Origin: Holothuria scabra
Lineage: Eukaryota; Echinodermata; Holothuroidea; Aspidochirotida; Holothuriidae
NCBI GenBank assembly: GCA_037179385.1
Contig: CM074188.1
Span: 22,461,318 to 22,525,317, forward strand
DNA length: 64,000 bases
Direction: 5' to 3'
Below are positions 54,260 to 64,000 of this stretch, one piece after another (the first letter of the stretch is position 1; each line of letters opens with the position of its first letter). Both the position numbers and the translations under genes were made by a program. The notes under the pieces were generated by a model. The model made no database searches and had not been told where the DNA came from. It saw only the letters and a program-made list of their open reading frames with translations.

Positions 54260-56150
54260 GGTGAATGCCATCTCCGATTGTCTAAGGAGTTGGGATTACC
54301 AAAACTTTTCTCAACGTTCCTCGCTAACTGATGGTGGTTCTCCGCTTAGATAGTCTTTTGAGCAGGACTTCAAAATAAGGCCTGTTTACGATCTGCTTTC
54401 AAGCTTGAGGAATGAAATTTCTGGTTGTCTGAGGGGTTAATGATTTTTCTAATATATTCTTTATGCTTCGCGCCATCCTGTGGTGGTGCTCCACCAGTGG
54501 CGTAGGACGTAATTTGAAAGTGGGGGCAGAACGATTTTAGACCATGCACCTCACCCTACCCCATTGACCAAAAGGTACATTTTTTATGCTAATTTTTTCT
54601 TTTTTTTAAGAGGAAGAACAATTTTTAAGTAAAGGGAAATCTGATTTTTTTCTTAAGTGTAAATACTACTGTATTAGGACCGTAATTTGCTGCGCACAGG
54701 GCGCCGAAAATTCGGGCTCTTTTGCACATTTCAAAAAGTGGAGTTTACAAGGAAAAATTTACATGCAGGGTTTCCTGTAAGGAAATTTGAATATTTGGGG
54801 GACTACTAACATATATCTGAAATTGCTTGTCGAATGAAGATCGTTGTATTAACATAATGTTACTTAAGAAATGCGGATTGAGGCCTCTCTACGACATTCA
54901 AGAGCTCCCGAAACTTTCTTGCCTTTTTAGACAAAATATTGAAAAATCAAAAGCCTATATTGAAGAAAATTATAGGGAAAAAGCACTGTGGCGGCTCGAG
55001 AAAGTTTACCACTGACTGCTTTATGAGCGACCACTTATTGCATCAAGGGTTGCAATTGAGGACGAGCGAAGCGCGCGGAAAATTTTGCCTTTTAAAAAAC
55101 TAATGAATACAAATATGGAGCTTGTATTGGGAAGAGTTCGAAATTTTATGAAGAAAAAGGTGGGAAAAGCGCACTCAATTTGACTGGTACCTCAAGTGGC
55201 AAATTTCTGAATTTTCACTTTTTCCAGCCAGGGGGCAATCGACCCCCTTCTTCCTGTAGCTACTTTACTGCTCTGCAACATTGAACATTTACAACATTTT
55301 GACACTTCAATAACTAAAGAATTCATCTACTTATACTACTAAACTGACAAGGCTGAAAGGCATCTGATGATAGGTGTGTATGAGAGCACCCTTTTTAGAC
55401 AAAATATTTCAAAATAAGAGTTTTTATTTCAGAAAATTTGGAATTCTGTGAAAGACAGTATATAGGAAAATAGCTGCCGGGGTCTCTTGATGATGTGGTG
55501 TTACATGTGGAAAATATCCGATTTTGTCATTTCCAGAACTCGGAAAAGTTTACCAAACTGATTTATGAGCGAAAACTAATGCATTCCATATTGCATTTTG
55601 CGACGCCCCCCCCCCCCACCGCTGCCTACGCCTATGTGCTCCACTGACATAGTCTTTTGGGCAGTATTGCATTTTTCGTGCAGAAAATCTTCTGTCCTCC
55701 TCCCCAAACTGAAATACTAAGGTACGTCGATGCCTGCATATACCCTCTGATGACGACATACACAGAACTAAACTAGTATCAGAATTCTCAAATAACTTAA
55801 AACACCTGAGACATAAAAATATATTTAACTTCAGTCGCATTGTCTTTTCAAGCTAGAAAGTGACAGTTGTAAGTGCTAGTCTCAAAATGTGACATTTTTT
55901 TAGTCATTGCCCGAAGAAATAAAAAGTAATTGCCCCAATTTTTTCATATTTTCCCATGCAGGAAGTGCCATTTCCTGATATCTGTAGGGTTTGTAAAGTC
56001 AAGAATTTTTTTTGTACTCTCCGCGCCTGTAATGGTGGCGCTTCACTTAGATAGTCCTATTGGCACTCACCCCCTTAATATTTTTTCCATTCTCCCACAA
56101 GTGAACTGGGCACGCCCTCTTTGAAAATCCTGGATCCTCAACTGTAAACT
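54260..56150 (-). repeat. Family F segment with reversed repeat-A units, split by a hAT insertion
   Basis: Reverse units lie at 54265-54352 and 54410-54494, and the second continues at 55645 after the hAT element (TAGTCTTTTGGGCAGTATTG). A further reverse unit lies at 55962-56065. The break coincides exactly with an 8-base duplication. Confidence 0.75.
54495..55636. mobile_element. hAT-type element, 1.14 kb, inserted in a repeat-A unit
   Basis: The left end is CAGTGGCGTAGGACG and the right end, read in reverse, is CATAGGCGTAGGCAG. The 8-base duplication TGCTCCAC is exact (54487-54494 and 55637-55644). C/G runs flank the ends. Internal frames, including 54827-55015, are short. The sequence matches the relic at 35100-36230 in reverse. 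No transposase is seen. Confidence 0.9.
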
Positions 56151-56520
56151 GATATATGAGCATTGCTATGAAACACTTACTTTCCTTCCTCTTTTGTTAA
56201 TCACATATTAACCCATGCAGGTTGGTAAGTTTTGGGTTCTTCTCGACCAGGGTTGGAGGCGATTTCCAATCCCGGAGTTGTAGTGTGACCGGTACTTTAA
56301 TTCTGCGTTGTACAATACCATCAAATTTTATTATTTATTTTACTTTATTTTTTTAATATTAACCGTTTTACCTAAAGGAGATATGCATTTGTTTCACAGC
56401 TAATTCTTATCTAAACCAATATTTCTTGACATAGAATAATAAATTATTGAAATTAGGGCAGTTTGACAACATTTTTTCATGGAATATTTTTACAAAGAGA
56501 AAGTAAGCTATTTGTTGCTA
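56151..56520. other. Unassigned
   Basis: AT-rich, with no features recognised. Confidence 0.3.
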
Positions 56521-57790
56521 CACTCTAAAAAAAAATTGGGCAAATTTTGCCCAACTTTTTGACCAACACTGGGTATCTATTCAACAACCTAAACAGTTGG
56601 GCAAAACTTTAACCAACCAAATTTGGTAAAGTTTGAACCCAACTGTTGGGCAGGAGATTACCCAACTGTTTGGTAAATTAGCATTTAAAAACATACCCAC
56701 TTGTTGGGCACTTCTTTTATTAAGCTGTTGGGCAAATGCATTAGCCAAATGTTGGTTATATGTTAATCATCTTTTCCTTAAACGTTGGTGCTTTCTTTAC
56801 ATGTTAGGTTGTAGGTTATGGCAACCCATCGGTCCCGGTTAAAAACCCTGGCTTAATAACCTATTTGGTTTGTCACTGAGTTTCGTATAAGTACGTCCAA
56901 AACTATCATTTTTAAAAGGCACTGTAAATTGATGTATGTAAATGATGTGATGACGTCTTGTAGTTTCATCAATGCATAAATATGAACACAAGGGCAGCAT
57001 GAGAATTAGCTGGTCCGTAGCTCTCATGCTTTTTTCTAAAAGTCCCCACGACTCTCTGGCGAAGAGCCAAGGGGCGAAAACCAAACGGGGTCCGTAGCTC
57101 TCATACACTGTTATCATGGTTATGAGACAGGTTTCTTGTTATGCCGAAATGTTTCAAATAATAATATATAAAGGCTCATTCGGACGTGAAAGAGAATGTC
57201 CCAGATCCTGACCTCTCATTGGATAGCAGTTTTGCGCCAAATACGAATCATGGAATCTCATACAAATGTGTTCTAGTTCGTAGTACTATTTAAAGAATTT
57301 TATGGAAATAGAGATCGATTTCATGTTGTAAAGTAATGTTCGAGTTTAGCTGTTTGGCCAATGTAAAAGATGCCAAAGAGAATTTTCAGATTATGGTACC
57401 ATGGCTGATTATGAGAAGAATTGTGAAACAAATCGGGTCAAGTGCACTGTTGTTTGGTGACAACACTGCAACCAACAATATACCCAACAAATTGGCAAAA
57501 AGTTACCCAACAAGTGGGTAAAGGGAAAATATGCTCAACTGTAGAATAAAATCTTATCGTCATTTTGGCCAGTCAGTTGGGTATAACAGTATACGCGTGC
57601 ATGGAAGGGGAAATTTAACTATTATGTGAGCAAAGATTGACCAACACTTAAGCAATTACTTTTACTCAACAAAAACTTTGCCCAGCGTTTAAACAGTGCA
57701 CCAATTAGCCCCAAAGTTGGGCAAAGTTTAACCAACACATTTCATAAACTTCTTTAACCAACGGATATTTTACCCAACGTTTTAAGAGTG
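56521..57790. mobile_element. 1.27-kb TIR element with TTGGGCAAA / CCCAAC word arrays
   Basis: The ends CACTCTAAAA and TTTTAAGAGTG are imperfect inverted repeats flanked by TA. The outer 200 bases on each side carry many copies of TTGGGCAAA, ACCCAAC and AACCAAC in both orientations. The centre (about 56830-57480) is unrelated-looking filler with no transposase. Confidence 0.75.
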
Positions 57791-58329
57791 TATAACAATT
57801 GCTTCACCCAAACTTTCAGAAATTCAAATGATGTAACTTTTGATAGATTCATGCTGTGATTTATTGGTACCATGAATTCCAACAAAATGGAAGACGGCGC
57901 ACTTCAAGATCGTTTTGTTATAGCATGTTAAGTATTGATTATCCTCAAAATTAATGGACGAGTCTCAATGCTACTAGAAAACAGAGCTTTTCAGACAAAA
58001 TAATGTTGTTGGTTCCGTTTAATACACCGTTTATAGACAAACAAGAAAATCATGAGAAATATAGGAATTTTTAATGAATTTAGTGCGAAAATCACTGGAC
58101 TCGAAGGTTTATGAAAATTATTCCAGGTAACAAAAACGAGCAGTGTATTCGAAAAACGGTTTTAAGCTAGCCTTTTTGCTCGAGTACGGCACTCATTTTT
58201 CGAGTTAGAAAGTTAGATAGCAATCATGCTCATGACAGTCTATTCCTTGCAAAAGGAGATAAAGTTTAAGTAATTCAGAAGAGCCCTATCGAGACTATCT
58301 GATTGCCCTATAGACTTGGTGCCCCTATG
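57791..58329. other. Unassigned
   Basis: No gene, repeat or exon recognised. Confidence 0.3.
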
Positions 58330-58410
58330 AATTTGGGGTCGTGGAATACGACTACGGTATTTCCCGTCTGTCGTAAGAGGCGACTAAAGGAAACCACATT
58401 GAATTTGAAC
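58330..58410. repeat. SINE/LINE-like conserved module
   Basis: GGTATTTCCCGTCTGTCGTA followed by AGAGGCGACTAAAGG resembles a word I remember from many marine invertebrate retroposons. No tRNA head or clear ends are visible, so only the module is called. Confidence 0.4.
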
Positions 58411-60001
58411 TTAGCTGAAGGATAAATTTAAACTTTTGAACTTTTAATCTAGTTGACTGACATTATTATAACACATTAGTGTTGGCGTGTCGTTTAAAGA
58501 ATATCCCGGTGTCAATGTCATAAGGTCTCAAATAAAGGAGAATAATTTTTTATCTCGCTCCCTTCAAACCCTACATCTTTGACTTGTTCATAACTCAGGA
58601 TAATTCTGTTTGAAGATAGGTTTTCTTTGTCAAAACAGACTCCTATTTGCTGAAAGGTTCCAAAATGTTATGTAATACCGGCAGATTTCTTCTAAAATCT
58701 TTTGTTTTTCTTTAAAATCGGAGCGACTAATTTGAACTCGAAACTTCACACCAGTATAACATTGAATATTGAGGTTGACCTGAAAATTTTGTGATCACAA
58801 ATGTTGCAGCTCTGAATGTGTCTGCATATTTCTTTTGCATGTATGAACATTAAATAAAAATACAAAAGATGTGCTCAATTAATTTGCCGGTATGACATCA
58901 CAGATTCCCCACAATGCAATGCATTACTGTGGTTTGGATATTTTCTTTAGAAAAAGTCATGACTTCTGAACGTAAACACGGAGACGGAACTTTCACCAAT
59001 TCAGAGAATAAAGGTGCCTTGCTGTTTTGAAGCTTTTGAAAATTGTCACCGGCCATACCCCTTTAATTCCCATCTAACTAACCAAATATAACCAAGTACT
59101 AAAATTTTTCTGTACGTATGCTTTTAGGGATTTATATGCAGATTGCCGGGGAATGCGCTCTCCTGGTTGAAAAAAGGAAAGAAAAAAAGGAAAATTAAGA
59201 AAAGAAGAAAATGAAAAACTCTGTCAGAGAAGGAAAATCATGTGCCTCAATCGTAAGAGCTTTAATTTTCAAATAACGTGACCCATATCTATTATCATAA
59301 ATTTGACCTATTCGGGCATATTTCAAAAGGATTCCATATTCGTGAGTATAGGATGAAGTTGTAAGCTTTGGCTGCAATAAATTTTCAAATAAATGAGAGA
59401 CTTACATAAGTATAGTGCGTGCAGGTCTTACCGTCTTCGTCAGAAACTTGCCTAAGACAAGTTGCAAAAATGCACAGTTCAAATACAAAGATCTTAGAAT
59501 GACACCATACACAGAAATTTGTCAGTATACCAGATAGTTATTGTTAGCAGAGGACCCTCGAAAAAGAGTAGGCCCTAATAAGCGAAAATGTGGTTTAGGT
59601 GATACCTTGCATGTTTTCATTACCTGCTTGAATTTTTTGACCCTTTGAGACTTGGTGATCTGGCATTAGGTTACCAATACCAAAAACACTCCTTTGTTGC
59701 AGACAAAAACGGCTACGAATGCATTGTTCTTATCTTAAGAACTCTTGTTTTCTAATAACATTGAGACTCGTCCATTCAAGGGGCTCATTGAGTTGATATT
59801 GATAACTTAATGAGAGTGTTAAAGGATCACTACCACAGGACAATTTTTATACTGAGCATATGGGTCAAGTTTGATATCGAATAGTTACGGGAAAAAGTTT
59901 AAATTTTGCATTTGGTAATATCATGATTTGCAACGGTTTTGTGAACAATTTGAAAAAGTGTCTGGTCACAGATTTTTGAAAAACGAATTGCACCGCTAAG
60001 C
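58411..60001. other. Unassigned
   Basis: CCGGTGTCAATGTC at about 58507 and GTCACCGGCCATACCCC at about 59045 could be ends of another MITE-like element. TTAAAGGATCACTACC at 59819 resembles a MITE start. No genes. Confidence 0.3.
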
Positions 60002-62191
60002 CAGGGGTGGCGCCAGGATTTGCCAGACGGGGGGGGGGGGGGGCAGCATTTCGAGTCCCCGACAAATGCGATGAGTAAGTCCCAGTGGGACGTGACTTGT
60101 AGAAACTGAGGCGCGGGTAGCGCGCAGAGTTTTGGGTTTTTTTTCAACAAATATTTCAAAACCTGGAGTTTTATTTAGAAGAAAAAGTTTCTTTAAAAAA
60201 AACTTTGGCCTCTGTAAGGACCATTAAAAGTTTGGGGTGTTTATTGAAGAATCTGTCCTTCATAAAAATCAAAAACGTTACATAGGAGACATCTGGAACT
60301 CTTTGAACCCCTTTTTGAACGAAGATTTGAAAATTAACAGCTTATCATATTGGAGAAATTTTAGAATTTTATGAAAAGTTTGCTTTTTGTCTAAGGTAAC
60401 AATGAAATTTTGGGCTTTTTATTCAATGATATGCCTGTCAAGAGCAATTGTGGGAGTGATTAAGAGCGTTAAATTGGGTTATTTATTGTACTGAGTATCG
60501 GTGGAAAATGAAAAAGTTTATCATTTTTAACAAATACTGGAGAATCTGAAGGTTATATTGTGGGAACTGTAATTTTATGACAGATGTTGGGGGTTTATGG
60601 AAGAATATGACCCTCTTATGAGAAAAATCAAGAAGGGGGTGATTTGTAGTTTTGTTGGGGTTTCCGAATTACATTATTGAGATTAAGGCCCTCGGAATTT
60701 TCCTCGCGGAAGAAGTTTGGCTTCTCATATATTTCAAGTTTTATATTTTGTATATTGACATATGCGTACGGGAGTGTTTCAATTTGGTAGGAGGCAGAAT
60801 AGTCTATTTTGTCTGAAAAATGTAATCCTGCCCGAAAAACTTACTACAAGTGCACAGAAATTTTTGAAAAATTGAAAACCCCAGACAGCCGGAAATGGCA
60901 TTTCCTAGGCTCGTAACCAGCAACAAAGCAGTCTTTATTTTCAGCTTTATCCGCTTTAAAAATTTCCCTAGTCATATTTCTCTCAAATGAAGAATAATTT
61001 GCAAGCATGAACTGTTCTGCTGAGTAATCTGTTCGACCAAAACACTATCAAGGCGGAGCGCCACCATAACTTGGAGCGGAGCGTGGAGAAAATTTAAAAA
61101 AATCTTACCCTCAGACAGCCGGGAATGGCATTTTCCAGACTTGTAACTAGAAAGGAAGCAGTCGTTAGTCGTTATTTAAAAAGTTTCACTTCAATAGAAA
61201 AAAACCAACTTGCTATGTGATCAGAAAATAACCAGATAAAAGGTACCGCTACAATTAAAGGAAATGGTCTTGTCTTTTTCTCGGGGGAAACTATGTAACC
61301 GAATTAAAAACATACCACTTTTTTTTTACTCTTTTGAGACTCCTCGTTGTATTCAATAGCGAGGTTCACTATATTTATGTTATTTTCTATGTGACTATCC
61401 GAACTCCCGACAATAAATGGTTTTACTTCCCGCCGTCGTCTTTGAAAATATGTCACGTAACAACAAGGTGGCTTCAAATGATTTTCAGTCAGACTTATCA
61501 GGAGACATTCTCACACTTCTGTTAATCATTATATATAACTTCAAACGGCCTGGCCGATTGTCATAACCGTTGCTCGAATTCGGCTGTCGGGGCAGGACAG
61601 ATGGCAAACCATTTGGGCACTGCATGCACCTGAACAACTTCTCGTCCGTTTTGTAAGGAAAACTAGTAAAGCAAAATCAAGAAGATCGTCCTGGGACTAA
61701 CGTTTATAGGGCTTACATCTTTTATCGTGGGCCTATCATAGATGAAGGCTTCCCGATTTTCTCAACGACAGGGGAAGGGCAGCCTTCCCCGACGGGGCAT
61801 TGCCCCTGGTTCCCCGCTGGTGCCACCCTTGGTTACGTTTGCAGGTGAAATTTCCATGTCCCTACCACAAGTCTTGGCTATGGGTGACCTTGTGAGCACG
61901 GATTTAAGATGAGGCAAGGTACATGTTATGAGTTTTAACAGAGCTATGAACTATGAGCTATGAGAAGTAATTGAAAATCGATTCCTCTATGTATTAAAAT
62001 AGTGTTATAAAAGAGAAAATATGTTCAAGGTCACCCATCCAGTAATTTCAGTTCTTGCGGTTTTTTTTTTTTTTAATTTTTTTTTAATTTTGAGGCCTCC
62101 CCGACGAAACCACCGACCTTCCCGACCGGGGTGGGGGTGGGCAAGTGTTCCCCGACGGGGGGCCATGCCCCCCCCCCTGGCACCACCCCTG
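60002..62191 (+). mobile_element. Family F hAT element, complete-looking, 2.19 kb
   Basis: The left end CAGGGGTGGCGCCAGG and the right end, read in reverse, CAGGGGTGGTGCCAGG, match in 15 of 16 bases. The 8-base duplication CGCTAAGC is exact (59994-60001 and 62192-62199). The interior carries two repeat-A units (60838-60915 and 61044-61137). It shows the full layout of which 6480-7200, 36231-36670, 40870-42575, 51950-52330 and 54260-56150 are pieces. Longest frame inside is under 70 codons, so it is non-autonomous. Confidence 0.92.
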
Positions 62192-62199
62192 CGCTAAGC

Positions 62200-64000
62200 T
62201 AAGCACTCACTCATAAAACAGTTATTAGTATGTAGGATAAGGGGATTGTCTAAGTTTGACCATTCGTCAACAGTACGTGGAAAAAACTTAACCGGTTTGG
62301 AAAAAATTGTGGAATTTCATGAACCAACTCAATGAGGATGTACGCAGTGCACTACATTTGTAACAAGACCTTCTTGGCGTACGCCCTCTTTTTTTTTTCT
62401 TGGACTGATGCTACACAGAAATCGATTTGCCTTTTGTCCCCACCGCGCCGTTCTATGCTTCCGTTTATGAGCGATGTAGACATCTGAAGAATATCAAGAG
62501 GCTTGGTCCGTGATGTTTAAGTTAGGCTTCGGCCCGGGAGAAGCAAGACTCCTCAGACACTAACTGCTTAACCCCTCTGGTTCTTCTACTGACATGCGAG
62601 GGACCTTTGGACAAGAGCGATGGTGAGCCTGGGGGTTGGATTTTTATCAGCATTGTAAATAAGACATAAATTGACAGACAAATGTGATGCAGTTTATATT
62701 TATATCGCTAATTTACCAAAAAATTACAACCAATACAACTATTTTTACTGAAAAACAGGTAAGTCTACAAACTTACTAGAACGGTTACTTTAACTAAGCT
62801 GCGAAGAGAAGTCTCGTAAATGATGATGATGATAGGAGGGAGAAAAAATGAGTTAAGTGCTCCTTTTCCTCTTTTCCAATCTTTTCCCTCTTTTTGCACA
62901 TTCTTGCGAGTAAGGGGGAAGCCCCCCCCCCCCCCCCCAACCTTCATTGCCACCTCCTGACGTCGCGCCTGTACATTTACACAAGCATTACTATTCACAC
63001 AAAAAACCCGTCGAAAATAATAAAAAAAAATAGCAATCCCTTGCATCAGGCTATACAGAGGAATGACTCGTCACTAATAGAAAGAAACCAACGAATGCAG
63101 TTAGCCCTACCTCATTACACATATCCTCACTAGAGCACATGCCCGTCTTTCTTCAAACATGTGTGTCTTTATAATCCTAAGAAAATATTTCAAACAACGA
63201 ACACATAACTCATACACTGCATGCGATGACAAAAATAGGTGTCGTCGATTAAAATGTTCTATATGAAAAGTACAAGTCAGCGTTTGTGCTTCTTTGAAAC
63301 GAATATATTCTCCCTACCCCTATCCCCCTCAAGATACTCTGGTTGCCACCTGACAGAGTCAAATTTTAGGACCTTCCCTACCGTCGCTTGTGTAACCGCA
63401 TTAAAAGTCTGGTCAGAGATCAAATCAAGTATGTTTATCTTAGAACTACTTATTCTAATCATCTGATGTGTAATTTTCGAGATATGAGCAGGTCAAGTTC
63501 CCACATGTTCAAGAAAAAATGAACTTGAAGCAAGTACGAATGACGTAACCTAACATTAATGAACAGTTGTTTGTTTTCCTTTAAACTTTATTTAAACTTT
63601 TTAATAACCAATCTCTACTCACTTCTGATGTTTTCGGAATGTGATTGCATCAAAAGCAGGGTAAATTAACCACCTTCGCATGCCTCATAAGGAGATCCTA
63701 CCCCTTTAAAGTCAAAACAACAGACTGAAAAATATAAAGAAACAAAGCATTCCCTGTCAATGTGAGGAAGTGATGTAACCTCTGCTGCAATCAAGCTCAC
63801 CTTGGACACAAACTGACAAATCTAGAAACTTCATTGGTCGATATCTAGAGAAGTACATGTTCGGATTTGAATGAAAGTTTCACCAACTTTTGTAGATTAA
63901 GTTCCTCTTTAACATATGAAAATTGAAACTTTTGCAGGCATTTCTCCTTTAAAAGGACCAATCCTCTCATCCCAAACTTAGATTTTTGAGGTAGTTCACA
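62200..64000. other. Unassigned, end of window
   Basis: A long C-run lies at about 62921-62938. Opposite-strand frames at 63239-63466 and 63277-63462 shadow each other and neither is recognisable. A family G MITE may start at 63948. Confidence 0.35.

Noticed and set aside
63239..63466. Opposite-strand frame pair near the right edge, considered as an exon
   Set aside because: No recognisable protein and no clear splice borders on either strand.

Overview
This is AT-rich (by eye), intron-rich and transposon-dense animal DNA. It contains no bacterial operons, CRISPR arrays or rRNA. The mix of transposons (hAT elements, TTAA/TA-flanked MITEs, tRNA-derived SINEs, an L1/Tx1-like and an RTE-like LINE), the long poly-G/poly-C runs and the frequent AGGCCTAC-type words suggest a marine invertebrate. 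A deuterostome such as an echinoderm is my best guess, but that is inference only.

The one gene I can rebuild completely is RSL24D1 (Rlp24), the pre-60S ribosome assembly factor, on the minus strand from 34279 to 21468. Its five short coding exons lie at 34199-34279, 29445-29558, 27013-27149, 24309-24394 and 21468-21544. They join in frame into a 164-residue protein with all four zinc ligands. The introns hold two hAT elements (22196-24102 and 29626-31848), a LINE tail, a MITE, a SINE and tandem repeats.

A second probable gene is represented by a signal-peptide exon of a TGF-beta-superfamily precursor at 5980-6254 (minus). Its downstream exons were not securely found; 3489-3660 is a phase-compatible candidate. 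A 51-base candidate exon lies at 47520-47570 (minus).

Region by region: 1-5.9 kb has repeats, a minisatellite, and a hAT MITE nested in an older repeat. 6-16 kb has the TGF-beta-like exon, MITEs, a palindromic-motif array and a 1.6-kb hAT element. 16-20.5 kb carries a scattered 15-mer, GGTAAYGGAGGGACA. 21.4-34.3 kb is RSL24D1 with its invaded introns. 35-37 kb is hAT debris. 37.7-39.6 kb is an unexplained T/G-rich block with open frames. 40.9-48.3 kb is repeats, including a telomere-like tandem pair. 49.5-51.8 kb is a decayed L1/Tx1-like LINE. 52-62.2 kb is repeat-family DNA, an intact-looking hAT insertion inside it, a 1.27-kb TIR element and a 2.2-kb hAT element. The last 1.8 kb shows nothing I recognise.

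The strongest non-gene signals are six hAT-type insertions whose 8-base target duplications are directly visible, and a LINE and SINE 0.8 kb apart that share the same 3' tail.
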